Below, piece by piece: positions 1-8,840 of a stretch of 15,211 nt of DNA. A program made the position numbers and the translations under genes. This DNA comes from Cruorifilaria tuberocauda (lineage: Eukaryota; Nematoda; Chromadorea; Rhabditida; Onchocercidae), in contig JABVXU010000915.1 of assembly GCA_013365365.1 (NCBI GenBank), positions 1 to 15,211 of the forward strand, in the 5' to 3' direction. The notes below the pieces were generated by a model that searched no databases, had not been told where the DNA came from, and worked only from the letters and a program-made list of their open reading frames with translations. Position 1 is the stretch's first letter. Every line of letters begins with the position of its first letter.

Positions 1-715
1 CACCTGTAGCAATAAAATAACGCTTATTGTTTAACCTTTCATACCAATTATTTTATCTAAACTTTTATCTAAACCATTGTGAAATGAGAAATAATTCATG
101 CAAAGCTCTTGCAACATTTTTTTTTGCAATTTCATTTCATTTTGCTTGAATATACCTCCCAAACTGAACTGATATTAGTGAGTGGAAAAAATTTCCCAAA
201 TTTTTTGTAATTACTTTTGTATCAATGATTTATACGTTGTTAAGCTTGGAAGTAATCATATGCCATTGCATACTTTCTTTTTAAATTACAAAATAAGAAA
301 GAGTTCCGATCATCGAAGAATAAAACAAATCGAATCGCTGTATAATTTCATTTGCGATAGAAACTAAAACCTATCAAAAGTAACTTTCTTCAAACTGTAA
401 GTGAATTTTCACACTAATCTCTGACTGTAATAAACATAGAGATAGTTAGAAGGATTGAAATAACAAAATTAAAATTATCGCAAACAAACCATATTTGAAT
501 ATAATAAGTTAATAGTTGAAGAAACGTATGAAATAAATCTCATTTCACTTTGATCGCTTTGACAATACCTTAATCTAAATGATTTACTTAAATCATAAAA
601 GTCATTTCAATCATTCACCTTCAAATCCGATGATTACTTATTAATTAAATATTTTTCAATCAACCATCATTTAAGTGCATACGAGAAACAGTATCATGAA
701 ATCTTTTTATTTCAG
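1..715. other. AT-rich left flank, no supported gene
   Basis: I see no convincing gene here. A 61-codon open stretch at 182-367 (+) starts at GTG, has no splice or family signal, and is not annotated. The last part, about 598-715, is open in the same frame as the candidate exon that begins at 716, so that exon could start earlier than drawn. No tRNA, transposon end or long repeat was recognised. Confidence 0.5.
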
Positions 716-1091
716 GAAAATTTTCATCTGATAATAGTTTTTTACATCAATGAAATCAATAAAGCACCTCGAAATACTGATTACGATAAACATAAAGCAA
801 ATTCAAGGTGGAATATTTTACTAAATTCTAATGAAAGCTCCAATGCTTTTCAGAATTCTCCAGCTGATAACACTATCGATCAGCGCAAAATTCCGACATT
901 GTTTATAGATGAAATCAATTTAGGTATTTGCAGTATTGCTATATCAGACTAATACCAGATAGACATGTCAATATGGAGAATTGCACTGGGATACAGTCTT
1001 AAACGATTCTATTTGCATGGAATCAGCCTGATTGCTTACTATATCAGGTCGATATGATAGCAGATACTCTTGGATTGTACCTCAAACTTGA
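716..1091 (+). CDS. Candidate 3' end of an unrecognised gene (two exons)
   Basis: Two exons are proposed: 716-923 and 1048-1091. The first follows a good acceptor (TTTTTATTTCAG at 715) and ends at a donor (TTAG|GTATTT at 924) in phase 1. The second follows CTATATCAG at 1047, enters in the matching phase, and reaches TGA at 1089-1091. The reading frame around the first exon has no stop from about 598 to 948, some 117 codons, which is long for such AT-rich DNA. It has no in-frame ATG, so any gene would start further upstream. The product is hydrophilic and rich in Asn, Asp and Lys, near its end including FIDEINLG and then RYDSRYSWIVPQT before the stop. I recognise no family. It could be a decayed exon or chance. 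Confidence 0.3.
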
Positions 1092-1513
1092 GTAATTGAC
1101 CATCATTACCACAGATCTGATAACATACAGTAACAAAACACTAACATTACCGATTACAATAACACAACATTAACATTACCAATTCAACAATATGCAGGCG
1201 AATTTTAAAGATGATACCAGTAAGACAAAGGGAAAGGGAAAGGGAAAGGGAAAGCATTTTGTCCACAACCACCCTCCTTGAGGGTATTCCCTTAATAGTG
1301 TTTATGGTACTTGGGATTTTCTTAATTCTGGTAGAGAAGGAAGGTCATGATAGCTCAAAGATTACAACCAACGATGTACCATTTCAACTCGCAATGTTAA
1401 TTCAATACAAAGGATTTCATCATTCTTCAAATTCCTCATGCTTGTAGAGAAGAAGCATACATTTAGCTTATAATTTTAAATCCAGAACATCACTCTTCCT
1501 TTTTCACACAATT
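1092..1513. other. Intergenic spacer with a short repeat and a doubtful 78-codon ORF
   Basis: A short direct repeat built on AACATTACC (1143 and 1172) occurs about 29 bp apart. An ATG-started open frame at 1211-1447 (+) contains an Arg-Glu run encoded by the hexanucleotide repeat at 1230-1250. A hydrophobic stretch, GIPLIVFMVLGIFLIL, then looks like one membrane span. No homologue, promoter or poly(A) signal was recognised, so I do not call it a gene. The right end is the 3' flank of ZnF-A. Confidence 0.4.
1230..1253 (+). repeat. (GGGAAA)4 microsatellite, G-quadruplex-type motif
   Basis: Four runs of GGG at 1230-1232, 1236-1238, 1242-1244 and 1248-1250 are each separated by AAA. This meets the usual G3-N3 pattern for an intramolecular G-quadruplex on the + strand. 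It lies about 260 bp beyond the stop codon of ZnF-A and would be on the non-template strand for a transcript running rightward. Whether it folds is inference. Confidence 0.8.
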
Positions 1514-2241
1514 TCAGCGACACTTCTCAATGCTATGAATTCGCATGTGCCTTCTCATATGATGCTTTTGTGAGAAACTTCTCAAGCATATCGAACAGTT
1601 AAACGGTTTTTCATGAGCATGCATCCTCCTCATATGAGATTTCAAATTCGATAATTTAGCGAAACTTTTTCCGCATTCTGAACAACTGTGCGGCTTTTCA
1701 CCGGTATGAATCATCAAATGATCTTTCAAATCCGATAATTTAGCGAACCTTTTTCCGCATTCCGAACAACTGTGTCGTTTTTTATTGGTATGAATCGCCA
1801 AGTGAACTCTTGAATCCGCTGATTGAGAGGAACTTTCATTGCATCTCGAACTCTCGGGCAGCTCTTCACCGGTACATTCATCGATATACCTTTCCATCCA
1901 TAATTTTTTTTTCCAAACAACATGTTGTTTTCGTTCATCAGTCATTTCCTGAATTTGTAAATTCGATAATTCTACCTGTTTTTATCCGTTTCCTTAATTA
2001 ATGAGTCTTTTTGATTCTACTCATCTCTTACTTACTTTTAGCACCGATAAATCCAACGGTTCTGTTTGTTCCGTTTGTGCTACCTGAAATTATGGGAAAT
2101 TATCCATGCTACCTGCTGTTAAACGTTGAAGTCTTCTAAACATTATAAAGTTATAATTCTTTTAACTTTTAATAAACTTACTGTCGTTTGAATATTTAAT
2201 TGAATGAAGAAGAAGAAGAGGAAGAAATAGACGGAATACAT
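1514..2241 (-). CDS. ZnF-A: secreted-type C2H2 zinc-finger protein, 3 fingers
   Basis: Three exons: 2241-2182, 2083-2036 and 1948-1514, all joined in phase 0, give 180 aa. Exon 1 encodes MYSVYFFLFFFFIQLNIQTT, a signal-peptide-like hydrophobic leader with probable cleavage after VA at the start of exon 2. Exon 2 encodes the PLDLS motif (residues 29-33), the consensus for docking the CtBP corepressor. Exon 3 has a basic WKKKLWMER segment, a Ser-rich linker and three C2H2 fingers (residues about 97-117, 125-146, 154-174). Finger 2 has a four-residue His spacing, and TGEKP links fingers 1 and 2. Donors are GTAAGTTT and GTAAGTAAG; acceptors are ATTTCAG and AAATTCAG. Intron 1 is 98 bp, the same length as in ZnF-B. 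An AG at 2270-2269 after TATTTTTT, 27 nt before the ATG, is conserved in ZnF-B and is a likely trans-splice acceptor. Compared with ZnF-B it lacks the two middle fingers, and its linker coding sequence is now intron 2. The signal-peptide role is predicted by eye. Confidence 0.8.
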
Positions 2242-2597
2242 CGTGATAAATGTTAATCCTTGCCGATTCTAAAAAATATTCAACTTTGCCTTTACTGTGA
2301 ATGGTTGCCTATAAAAAATCACACATTTTTCCGAACATGAAAACTTATTCCGGAAATGTTTCAAACCAAAATTTGGGCATAATATAAAGCTATCGATTTT
2401 CCAGAATGAGAATTCAGACTTAAAAAAAAAGAACTCTTATTTTACCTAAAGTTCTAAAAATTACTTATATAATTTCGAATTTTCGAAAATTTCGGGAATT
2501 CCGGAATGAAAATATATTTTTTATTAAAATAAGACAAATACATACTGAGAGGAACTTGTCAAAAAAAAGGACAAATTAAAAAGAGATTAATGAAAGG

Positions 2598-2725
2598 GTA
2601 ACTTTTATGAGCGTTAAAGGATCGTACCTATAAATACTTCCTTCTGATGGTACTTATAAAAGAGTAACTTTTATGAGCGTTAAAGGATCGTACCTATAAA
2701 TACTTCCTTCTGATGGTGCTTATAA
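2598..2725 (+). repeat. Tandem duplication, two 66-bp units with a TATA-like core
   Basis: The unit beginning GTAACTTTTATGAGCG at 2598 recurs at 2664 with almost no change; one visible difference is GGTACTTAT in the first copy against GGTGCTTAT in the second. Each copy contains CCTATAAATACTTCC, which has a TATA-box-like core. No start codon of a recognised gene follows closely on the + strand. It lies about 360 bp beyond the start codon of ZnF-A, on that gene's upstream side. A promoter role is only a possibility. Confidence 0.85.
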
Positions 2726-2978
2726 GCTATTTGTATTAGTCATTTTTTGCGTAACAATGAAATAATAACAATTGCTTTTTAGAATGCTTCATATTGAATA
2801 ATTTTGAATTTCGACTATTGTATTGTATTGTAAAAAATAATTTATGCTAAGTACCATTTTCTTTCCATTTCATTTCCAAACTTTCATAATTGAGGGAAGA
2901 ATTTCCTGTAGTTTTTGCGATATACATATTGATTTATATGTGGAAAAAATATATTAACTGATATTATTGATTAATAAA

Positions 2979-3206
2979 TTATAATATATTATTAATTGAC
3001 ATGACATCAAGTTCACCATACCTTTCACATCTCCTTCGAATACATGCTTCTATAGCTATCAGATAACTATAAGGCTCCCAAAATTCTAAACAGTATTCCT
3101 TACTTCTTACTGCAATTTTTGAAAGTTTCTTATAATAGTTAATAAAAGTACCGCCTACATAACTTTCTAATAAAGCACTTTGACTGGTTCTTTTAACTTT
3201 ATTCAA
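2979..3206 (-). pseudogene. Doubtful 75-codon open frame, possible gene remnant
   Basis: The frame reads through residues such as EFWEPYSYLIAIEACIRRRC with a balanced amino-acid composition that looks more like protein than AT-rich noise. It has no ATG: the only start is TTG, and a TAG lies four codons upstream. A possible acceptor (TTCTTTTAG) precedes that TAG, so it does not rescue the frame. No family is recognised. It is best read as a decayed exon or insertion fragment, or as chance. Confidence 0.2.
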
Positions 3207-3289
3207 TTTATTATTCTATCTAAAAGAATACTAAAAAAAAAGCAGTAGTCTACGTAGGAATTACTTTTAAATATGTACATACTATGTAC

Positions 3290-3490
3290 ATATTTACTGA
3301 TAAAATATATTACTAATTGATAAGATATGATAATATGTTATTAATTAAAGAAAAATATTATAAATTAGAATATTATTAACTGATAAAATATATTGTCAAT
3401 TGATATTATTATTGATTGATAAATTGTGATACATTATTGATTAATTGATATCATTAATTGATAAAAAAACAATATACTACTGATTAAGGA
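3290..3490. repeat. Degenerate AT-rich repeat tract
   Basis: The words ATTGATAA, ACTGATAAAATATATT and AAAAATATTATAAA recur in a loose, degenerate array; similar words also appear at about 2950-3000, on the other side of the doubtful open frame. It looks like low-complexity or decayed satellite-like sequence. No coding capacity or regulatory function is apparent. Confidence 0.5.
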
Positions 3491-4930
3491 AAAATATTAT
3501 AAACTAAAAAAACTTTTCATAAAATATGAAATTAGAATTAATAGAATATTTGTGCATTCTCTTATTTCACAAGAATCACAAGAAGAAACGTTTAGAGCAA
3601 AATTTTTGCAACATATTTCAATTACTTGCTCATTTGTGTATTTCAGTATTTAAGTATCAAATTAGTTGTCAGTTATAAACAATATAGAATTTAGCGCATA
3701 TAGTCGAAAAAGCATGGATTAAACGAAATTATAACGGTGAAAAAATTCGTTGCATACAATTTATTATTATTTTCAAATTTCTTGTAGTTTACTACCAAAT
3801 ATGCTAATTTAGTAATCTAAACAACAAACTGAAATGTTTAATTTTCCAAAATAATTTAACTGTTATTATAGTTTAAATTACAATATAGTATACGATATAA
3901 TATAGCATAATTATAATATAATACAATGCAAATACAGTATAATACAGTATGAAATACATTATAGCAAAGACTTTAAATAACAAACAATTCAAAGTTTATT
4001 CTCCTTAAAAATTAAACGTCAGAAATTTCAAAAAGTTTAACAGCTTATCAGTCAATTTGTATTCTTTCAATCATTTATGTTATTAATACAAATGTTACCA
4101 TCTCTGATTAATTATAACTGTATATAAGAGATGCAAAAATGTAAATTATTTATTTTTATCAAATTTTATTCTAATATCCTAATAGCTAATTTAAAGCTTA
4201 ATTGAAATTTCTTCCTTCTCTTAATAAACTTTTCATTTCAAATAATTCATTCCTTAAAACTTCAATTATTTCGGAAAGCAACAAATCCCACTTCACATTT
4301 CTTTTTAATCATTAATAATTGAAAAAAAAAGAAAAGAAAAACGAAATGCTATTCTCGTAGTTGAAAAGATGCAGTATTATTAATTAATGAACTTTTTATA
4401 TAACCTGAAAGAGAGCACATAATTAAGATGTTGATATTTCTTGTATCTCGATGCTTTACGAGAGCGCGTAGATAACCTGAAAATAGAACTTTTGGATAGA
4501 ATTATAGAAAAATAAGCTGCCTCAATACTTTTAGCTAAATTATAAGAAGTATAAGTAGAAAATTTTGTTAATTCATAAATACATTTTATAAACCATACTG
4601 AATAATTTGTTATTTTATACTTTAATTATCCAATAATTATTTAAATTAATTAATATCCATATTGTAATTAGCACTTAATATTGTACTATAATTATTACTT
4701 AAGTATTTTATTTCTGTAAATTCGTTGATAAAGAAAAATACAAGAATAGCATAACTTATAATTGTAGCTAAAATTGTATAAAATTCAGTTCCTGTTTAAT
4801 TCATTTGCAACAATTTCAATTCACTTTGCTCCTCTGCATATGCATATTTTCTTTTTTAAAAAATTTTTTAAGAAATATAAACAGTGCAAATAACGATTAT
4901 TAAATAGTAATTAAAAGCTAAAACAATCCA

Positions 4931-7546
4931 ATGAACGGTTGTGTAGTGATTTCATTTCTGACAAAAATTGGCATCATTGTATTAGTTCCATCAAGAGCTG
5001 GAACTCAGTTATATCAAGGTATCCCGGTGGATTTCGACGATATGGTGGTTTATGCTAAACCTGGTTATTCATTGTTGAAGATTTCAAAAAGAAAATTTTA
5101 ATAATCTCAGATTAAAATTTACACATCGCTTCGATTAAGTATTTACTTCTATTGTTTGCTAATCGAATATAATAACATTCAATCTAAAATATAATAAAAT
5201 GTTGCGTAATACTTTTTTTTCAAAATTCTCGGAAACTATTATCAAATCTCAAATCATGAAATAATTCGATCAATGTAAGCTTCCACGTCAACAGTTCAAC
5301 TTTTAATCTCATACTGAGAAGGAATTTTTCACCTGTAGAAACTGTTGACAAAAATCGATGGTATAGACTGATTGATGATGATAATAACGAGACTAATTAG
5401 ATGCTAATAAATTAATTACCTTCCTGTACAGGTGAGGCAGCACAATTAAGCAAGCTAAGTGAGAACGAGAATGAAGAATTGAGAATCAACTGTGGTAAAG
5501 CGCACTATCAACCACTTTCTTCACGTCCGTTTTTTAATTTCAATAATTTTTATGCAAATTTAATTTTTCCACCACTAATTAATCGTATATTCATAATGCA
5601 GAAACGTTTAATGCGTGATGCATACTTTTACGTTAACTTTTACGTCGTTTTCATTTTCCTCATTGATCATTAAAATTAATTCTATTTCAGGATATAAAAT
5701 CTCAGCTGGATCATCTGCGGAATTAGGTCAATTTCCATGGGCTGTATCATTAAACCGTAGAAGTACCGCGGGTCATAATTTCTGCGGTGGAACGATCATC
5801 TCAAAACGACATATTGTTACTGCAGCACATTGTTTGCTTATACAAGAAATGCTTCAATTTCCATGCGTGTTCGTTATATGATCAACAAATCAAGAAATTT
5901 AATCAACCATTTATCAATAATGATGATAATATTATCACGCATACGTATTGATTTCAGACTTTCTACAAACTTAGATGACGTGGATCGAATTGTTGTACGA
6001 TATGGTGGAGTATGCATACGAAGCTATTCGCCACCATGTGATGGTAAATTGTGCTTGACAGCTAAAATTAATAAAATCGCTTTGCATAAAGGGTATATGT
6101 TATACCAGTTTTTTTTTTTTAGTTTAATTAAATTTCAAAATTCAAGACTAATCTGTATCATTAATTCAATTTACAGTAGTACTATGTAGACCTAAAGAGA
6201 AACAGAAACAGTAAAAATTTTACTTAAACATTTCATATCAAATGAAGTATTGGTAAAATAGGATATGAAGTGGAAATTTTTTTTTTCCAGTTTCATGGAT
6301 AGCGGTTGTATAGGAGGATATGATATTGCAATCATTGAAATGGAAAGTAATTTTACGGTAAATCAATTCAATAATATCATGAAATTTTAATACCATCACA
6401 ATTACTTTCATGATTTCAAATTCACAATTTACTATAGTAATATATTAGTAATAAAAGGATTAAGAAAAATGTTTTATTTTACTGTAGTAAATTTACTGTA
6501 GTTTACTGTAGTAAATTTACTGTAGTTTACTGTAGTAAAATTTACTGTAGTTAACTGTAGTAAAAATATTTTCAAAAATTTGAAAATTATTTTATTACAA
6601 CATTTCTCTCATTTATCTGAATTAATAATCGTTTTTTAGTTTGATGTATCAACCTCAGCAATATGCTTACCCACTCCAACTTTCGATTATACACCTCTTA
6701 CAAATCTTCTTGATTATGGATATGGTGATAATGAATGTGAATTAATTATCATGCATTCAACTGAATTGTTAAAAATTCGAAAATTTCGAAAAATTTTCAA
6801 ATATGTGACAATTTCAGTTGGACAATTTATGTCGAGGTTGAAGTATGGAAGAGCAAAACTTATTGCTCATGGGGCATATCTTGATATGATTCAAGTTGGG
6901 CCACTTTATAAGCCAGAGAATGCAACCATTTTTCATGGAATTTGTTCTGTATGACAATTTACTCTTAATTAATTACTAGCAATTTAGTTCTGCTATTTAT
7001 TATGAATGAAGTTATGAACTAAAACTCCATCTTCTCTAATATTATAATAGTACCTAAAATAGTGAAAACGAGTTATCAATTACCTAACAATTAAGTAGAC
7101 TCAACCTTTGACTCCACCTATACTATTATGCTAAGATGGAATTTTGATCCTCAAGTAAGTCAAGTCATCCCAAGCTATTTGCAATAATTGTAGCAGTACT
7201 ATCTGATACTTAACGTGAGTAACCTTTTACTTCATCGTGTAGCATCAAATGACTGTCTTACTTTTGTGCATTTATGATGATAATGAATTCTCATATTACT
7301 TTGCAAGATAAGTTATTAGTTATTTGTCCTCTTTCCATCTCTCTCCTAATATTTTCATTTCAGGGTGATAGTGGGGCGGGATTGCAGGGAGATTACAAGG
7401 ACCGTACTTTTCTTGTTGGTGTACATTCGCTTGGTCCAAATATTTGCTATAGTGGTACACCTCATTTGCTAACCGATATACGAAGATATACAGGAATGAT
7501 ATGTCACATAACAGGGATATGTTATCATTTATCAGCTTTCGTATGA
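4931..7546 (+). CDS. Protease A: S1A (trypsin-fold) serine protease, complete
   Basis: Eight exons: 4931-5018, 5432-5494, 5691-5868, 5958-6092, 6291-6357, 6640-6736, 6818-6948 and 7364-7546. They join in frame to 313 aa. The N-terminus is hydrophobic (IGIIVLV, a probable secretion signal), then a short acidic propeptide with NCG. Activation would follow Lys53, giving ISAG as the mature start, in place of the usual IVGG. GQFPWAVSL and FCGG are family motifs. The triad is complete: His97 (TAAHC), Asp166 (YDIAI), Ser256 (GDSG). The residue at the S1 specificity position, six before the Ser, is Gly250, so trypsin-like cleavage after Lys/Arg is not expected. GDSGGP is replaced by GDSGAG. Acceptors are mostly TTTCAG or TTTTAG. 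The donor of exon 3 (5869, GTTCGT) is weak and set by phase; other junctions are good. Exons 6 and 7 match protease B in length exactly (97 and 131 nt). Substrate is unknown; secretion is inferred. Confidence 0.85.
6478..6565 (+). repeat. TTTACTGTAG/TAAA tandem repeat inside intron 5 of protease A
   Basis: The words TTTACTGTAG and TACTGTAGTAAA alternate about seven times, with two near-identical 24-bp units in the middle. The arms TTTACT and AGTAAA are reverse complements, so single strands could form many small hairpins. It sits wholly in the intron between the exon carrying the catalytic Asp and the next exon, and does not disturb the splice sites. Confidence 0.8.
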
Positions 7547-7652
7547 TATATACTTGTTATCAGTCACTTATCATATTTAGCATTTTGTTAGCTTTCGTAA
7601 AAGGTATAAAAGTATTTTATATTATATTTAATTAGGAACATTTGCTAACCAT

Positions 7653-7658
7653 AATAAA
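7653..7658 (+). promoter_or_regulatory. Poly(A) signal AATAAA for protease A
   Basis: This is a canonical AATAAA hexamer on the coding strand, about 107 nt after the protease A stop codon. The distance fits a short nematode 3' UTR. No closer canonical hexamer was seen, although AT-rich DNA gives chance matches. Confidence 0.45.
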
Positions 7659-7857
7659 ATTTGGTTTCATTTCTTAAATCAAAACTTCCTACGCATGCAT
7701 TTATAAGTAATACTAAGAGGAATGAGTAATAAGTTTACGTGAAATTGTTAGATTGTGATATCGATAATGCGCTGTTGAAAGTGCATTTTATGTTTTGTAA
7801 TCATTTAAAAATATTTTGTTCTGATAAATAATTTAATTGTATTGTTTGCATGAGTTT

Positions 7858-8160
7858 AATGATAAAAATTCAACGTTCATATCAGTTCAGTGATAAGATT
7901 TCAACGTTCATGTCAGTTCAATGATAAGATTTCAACGTTCATATGGGTTCAATGATAAGATTTCAACGTTCATATCAGTTCAATGATAAGATTTCAACGT
8001 TCATATTTGTTCAATGATAAGATTTCAACGTTCATATGGGTTCAATGATAAGATTTCAACGTTCATATCAGTTCAATGATAGGATTTCAACGTTCATGTC
8101 AGTTCAATGATAAGATTTCAACGTTCATATCAGTTCAATGATAAAAATTCAACGTTCATT
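7858..8160 (+). repeat. 31-bp minisatellite, about 9.8 copies
   Basis: Units start at 7858 and every 31 bp thereafter, with the constant core TTCAACGTTCAT. The variable segment near the unit end is TCAG, GGG or TTTG type. The first and last units share GATAAAAATTC, whereas inner units have GATAAGATTTC or GATAGGATTTC. No unit shows an insertion or deletion until the array breaks off in unit 10. AACGTT is a palindrome, repeated once per unit. The length of 31 is not a multiple of 3, so this is not a protein repeat. It lies between the 3' end of protease A and the 5S/SL region. Confidence 0.95.
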
Positions 8161-8417
8161 CAGGTGATTGTAATTATGGATCATTTGTTACCTTTAACTT
8201 TTCCGAGAGCTATAAAGTATAAAGTATTACTAATCTTTGACTAATAATATTTTATATATATATTAGCAAATGACCATTTTAAAATTTCTAAACTTTCCAA
8301 CTCTTAGGTTTTCTTTTACTTAATTAATTCCTATATTACACAGGCTTATTTGCTAGGATACACGAGCATGCTTCATGGATATCTGGAGGAGAAAAAATGA
8401 AATGTTAGATTCTACGC

Positions 8418-8600
8418 ATGAGATGCTATGAGGAATGGAGGAAATGTGCACTTCAACTTTCACCTGAAATCGAGCAACTTCAAGAAGTTCAGCAACATCA
8501 CTTCACTTCAACACTCACAAGTGGAAGTGACTCGAAAGAGTACGTTTGGAAAGTGAGGAAGATGAAGAGAATCAACGAATTCTTGTTTTCTTGTATTTGA
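8418..8600 (+). CDS. Possible small gene or terminal exon, 60 codons, unrecognised
   Basis: An ATG-started frame of 60 codons begins MRCYEEWRKCALQLSPEIEQ and ends at TGA 8598-8600. A canonical AATAAA follows at 8640-8645, the spacing expected for a real last exon. The same frame is open upstream from an acceptor-like TATTACACAG at 8343, but a TAG at 8406-8408 interrupts it 20 codons in. Either translation starts at 8418 or this is a terminal exon broken by a stop. The product is hydrophilic with several Glu/Gln (possible short helix). No family is recognised and there is no matching sequence near protease B. Confidence 0.35.
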   Translation: MRCYEEWRKCALQLSPEIEQLQEVQQHHFTSTLTSGSDSKEYVWKVRKMKRINEFLFSCI

Positions 8601-8840
8601 CATTTGTAAATTAATATTTCACATTTTGTAATTAATTTTAATAAAGTCAAATATTAATTATCAGTTAATTTGAATAAATTTGATTAAACATTCCTCTAAA
8701 ATGAATAGATTTTTACATTTCCATCGATCGGTTTTCCTTGACATTTTAAACTCTCAAACCTTTCTCTAACCTATTTGACTTTTCCGTGTTACAACTAAGT
8801 GGGATAAAAGAATTTGGTGTATGTATTCTCACTTTGACAT

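Larger units (their letters stand above)
2271..4930. other. AT-rich spacer between ZnF-A and protease A
   Basis: About 2.7 kb separates the divergently oriented ZnF-A and protease A. It holds a 66-bp duplication (2598-2725), a doubtful minus-strand open frame (2979-3206) and simple AT-rich repeat tracts (about 3290-3490 and 3880-3965). A motif that begins TTGCAACA, continues with TTTCAATT and ends in GCTC occurs at about 3606 and again at 4805, about 125 bp before the protease start codon. I see no further gene. An AG at 4871-4872 after a T-run is a possible trans-splice acceptor for protease A. Confidence 0.5.

Noticed and set aside
182..367. 61-codon + strand open frame at the left edge
   Set aside because: GTG start, AT-biased composition, no splice, poly(A) or family signal.
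1810..2001. Open frame on the + strand, similar in sequence to a minus-strand open frame at 11387-11734
   Set aside because: Both lie antisense to the homologous zinc-finger exons. Their mutual similarity is a by-product of the paralogy on the coding strand, including identical antisense of the WKKKLWMERYIDE segment.
4931..5101. Exon 1 of protease A read on as a 56-codon single-exon gene
   Set aside because: The donor AAG|GTATCC at 5019 joins exon 2 in the correct phase and leads into the protease domain; the read-through tail has no support.
5479..5673. 64-codon + strand open frame
   Set aside because: It runs from the end of exon 2 of protease A through intron 2 in the same general region; the phase-consistent splice 5494/5691 explains the sequence better.
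7858..8160. CRISPR-like array
   Set aside because: The 31-bp units are directly adjacent with no unique spacers, and the genome is clearly eukaryotic.
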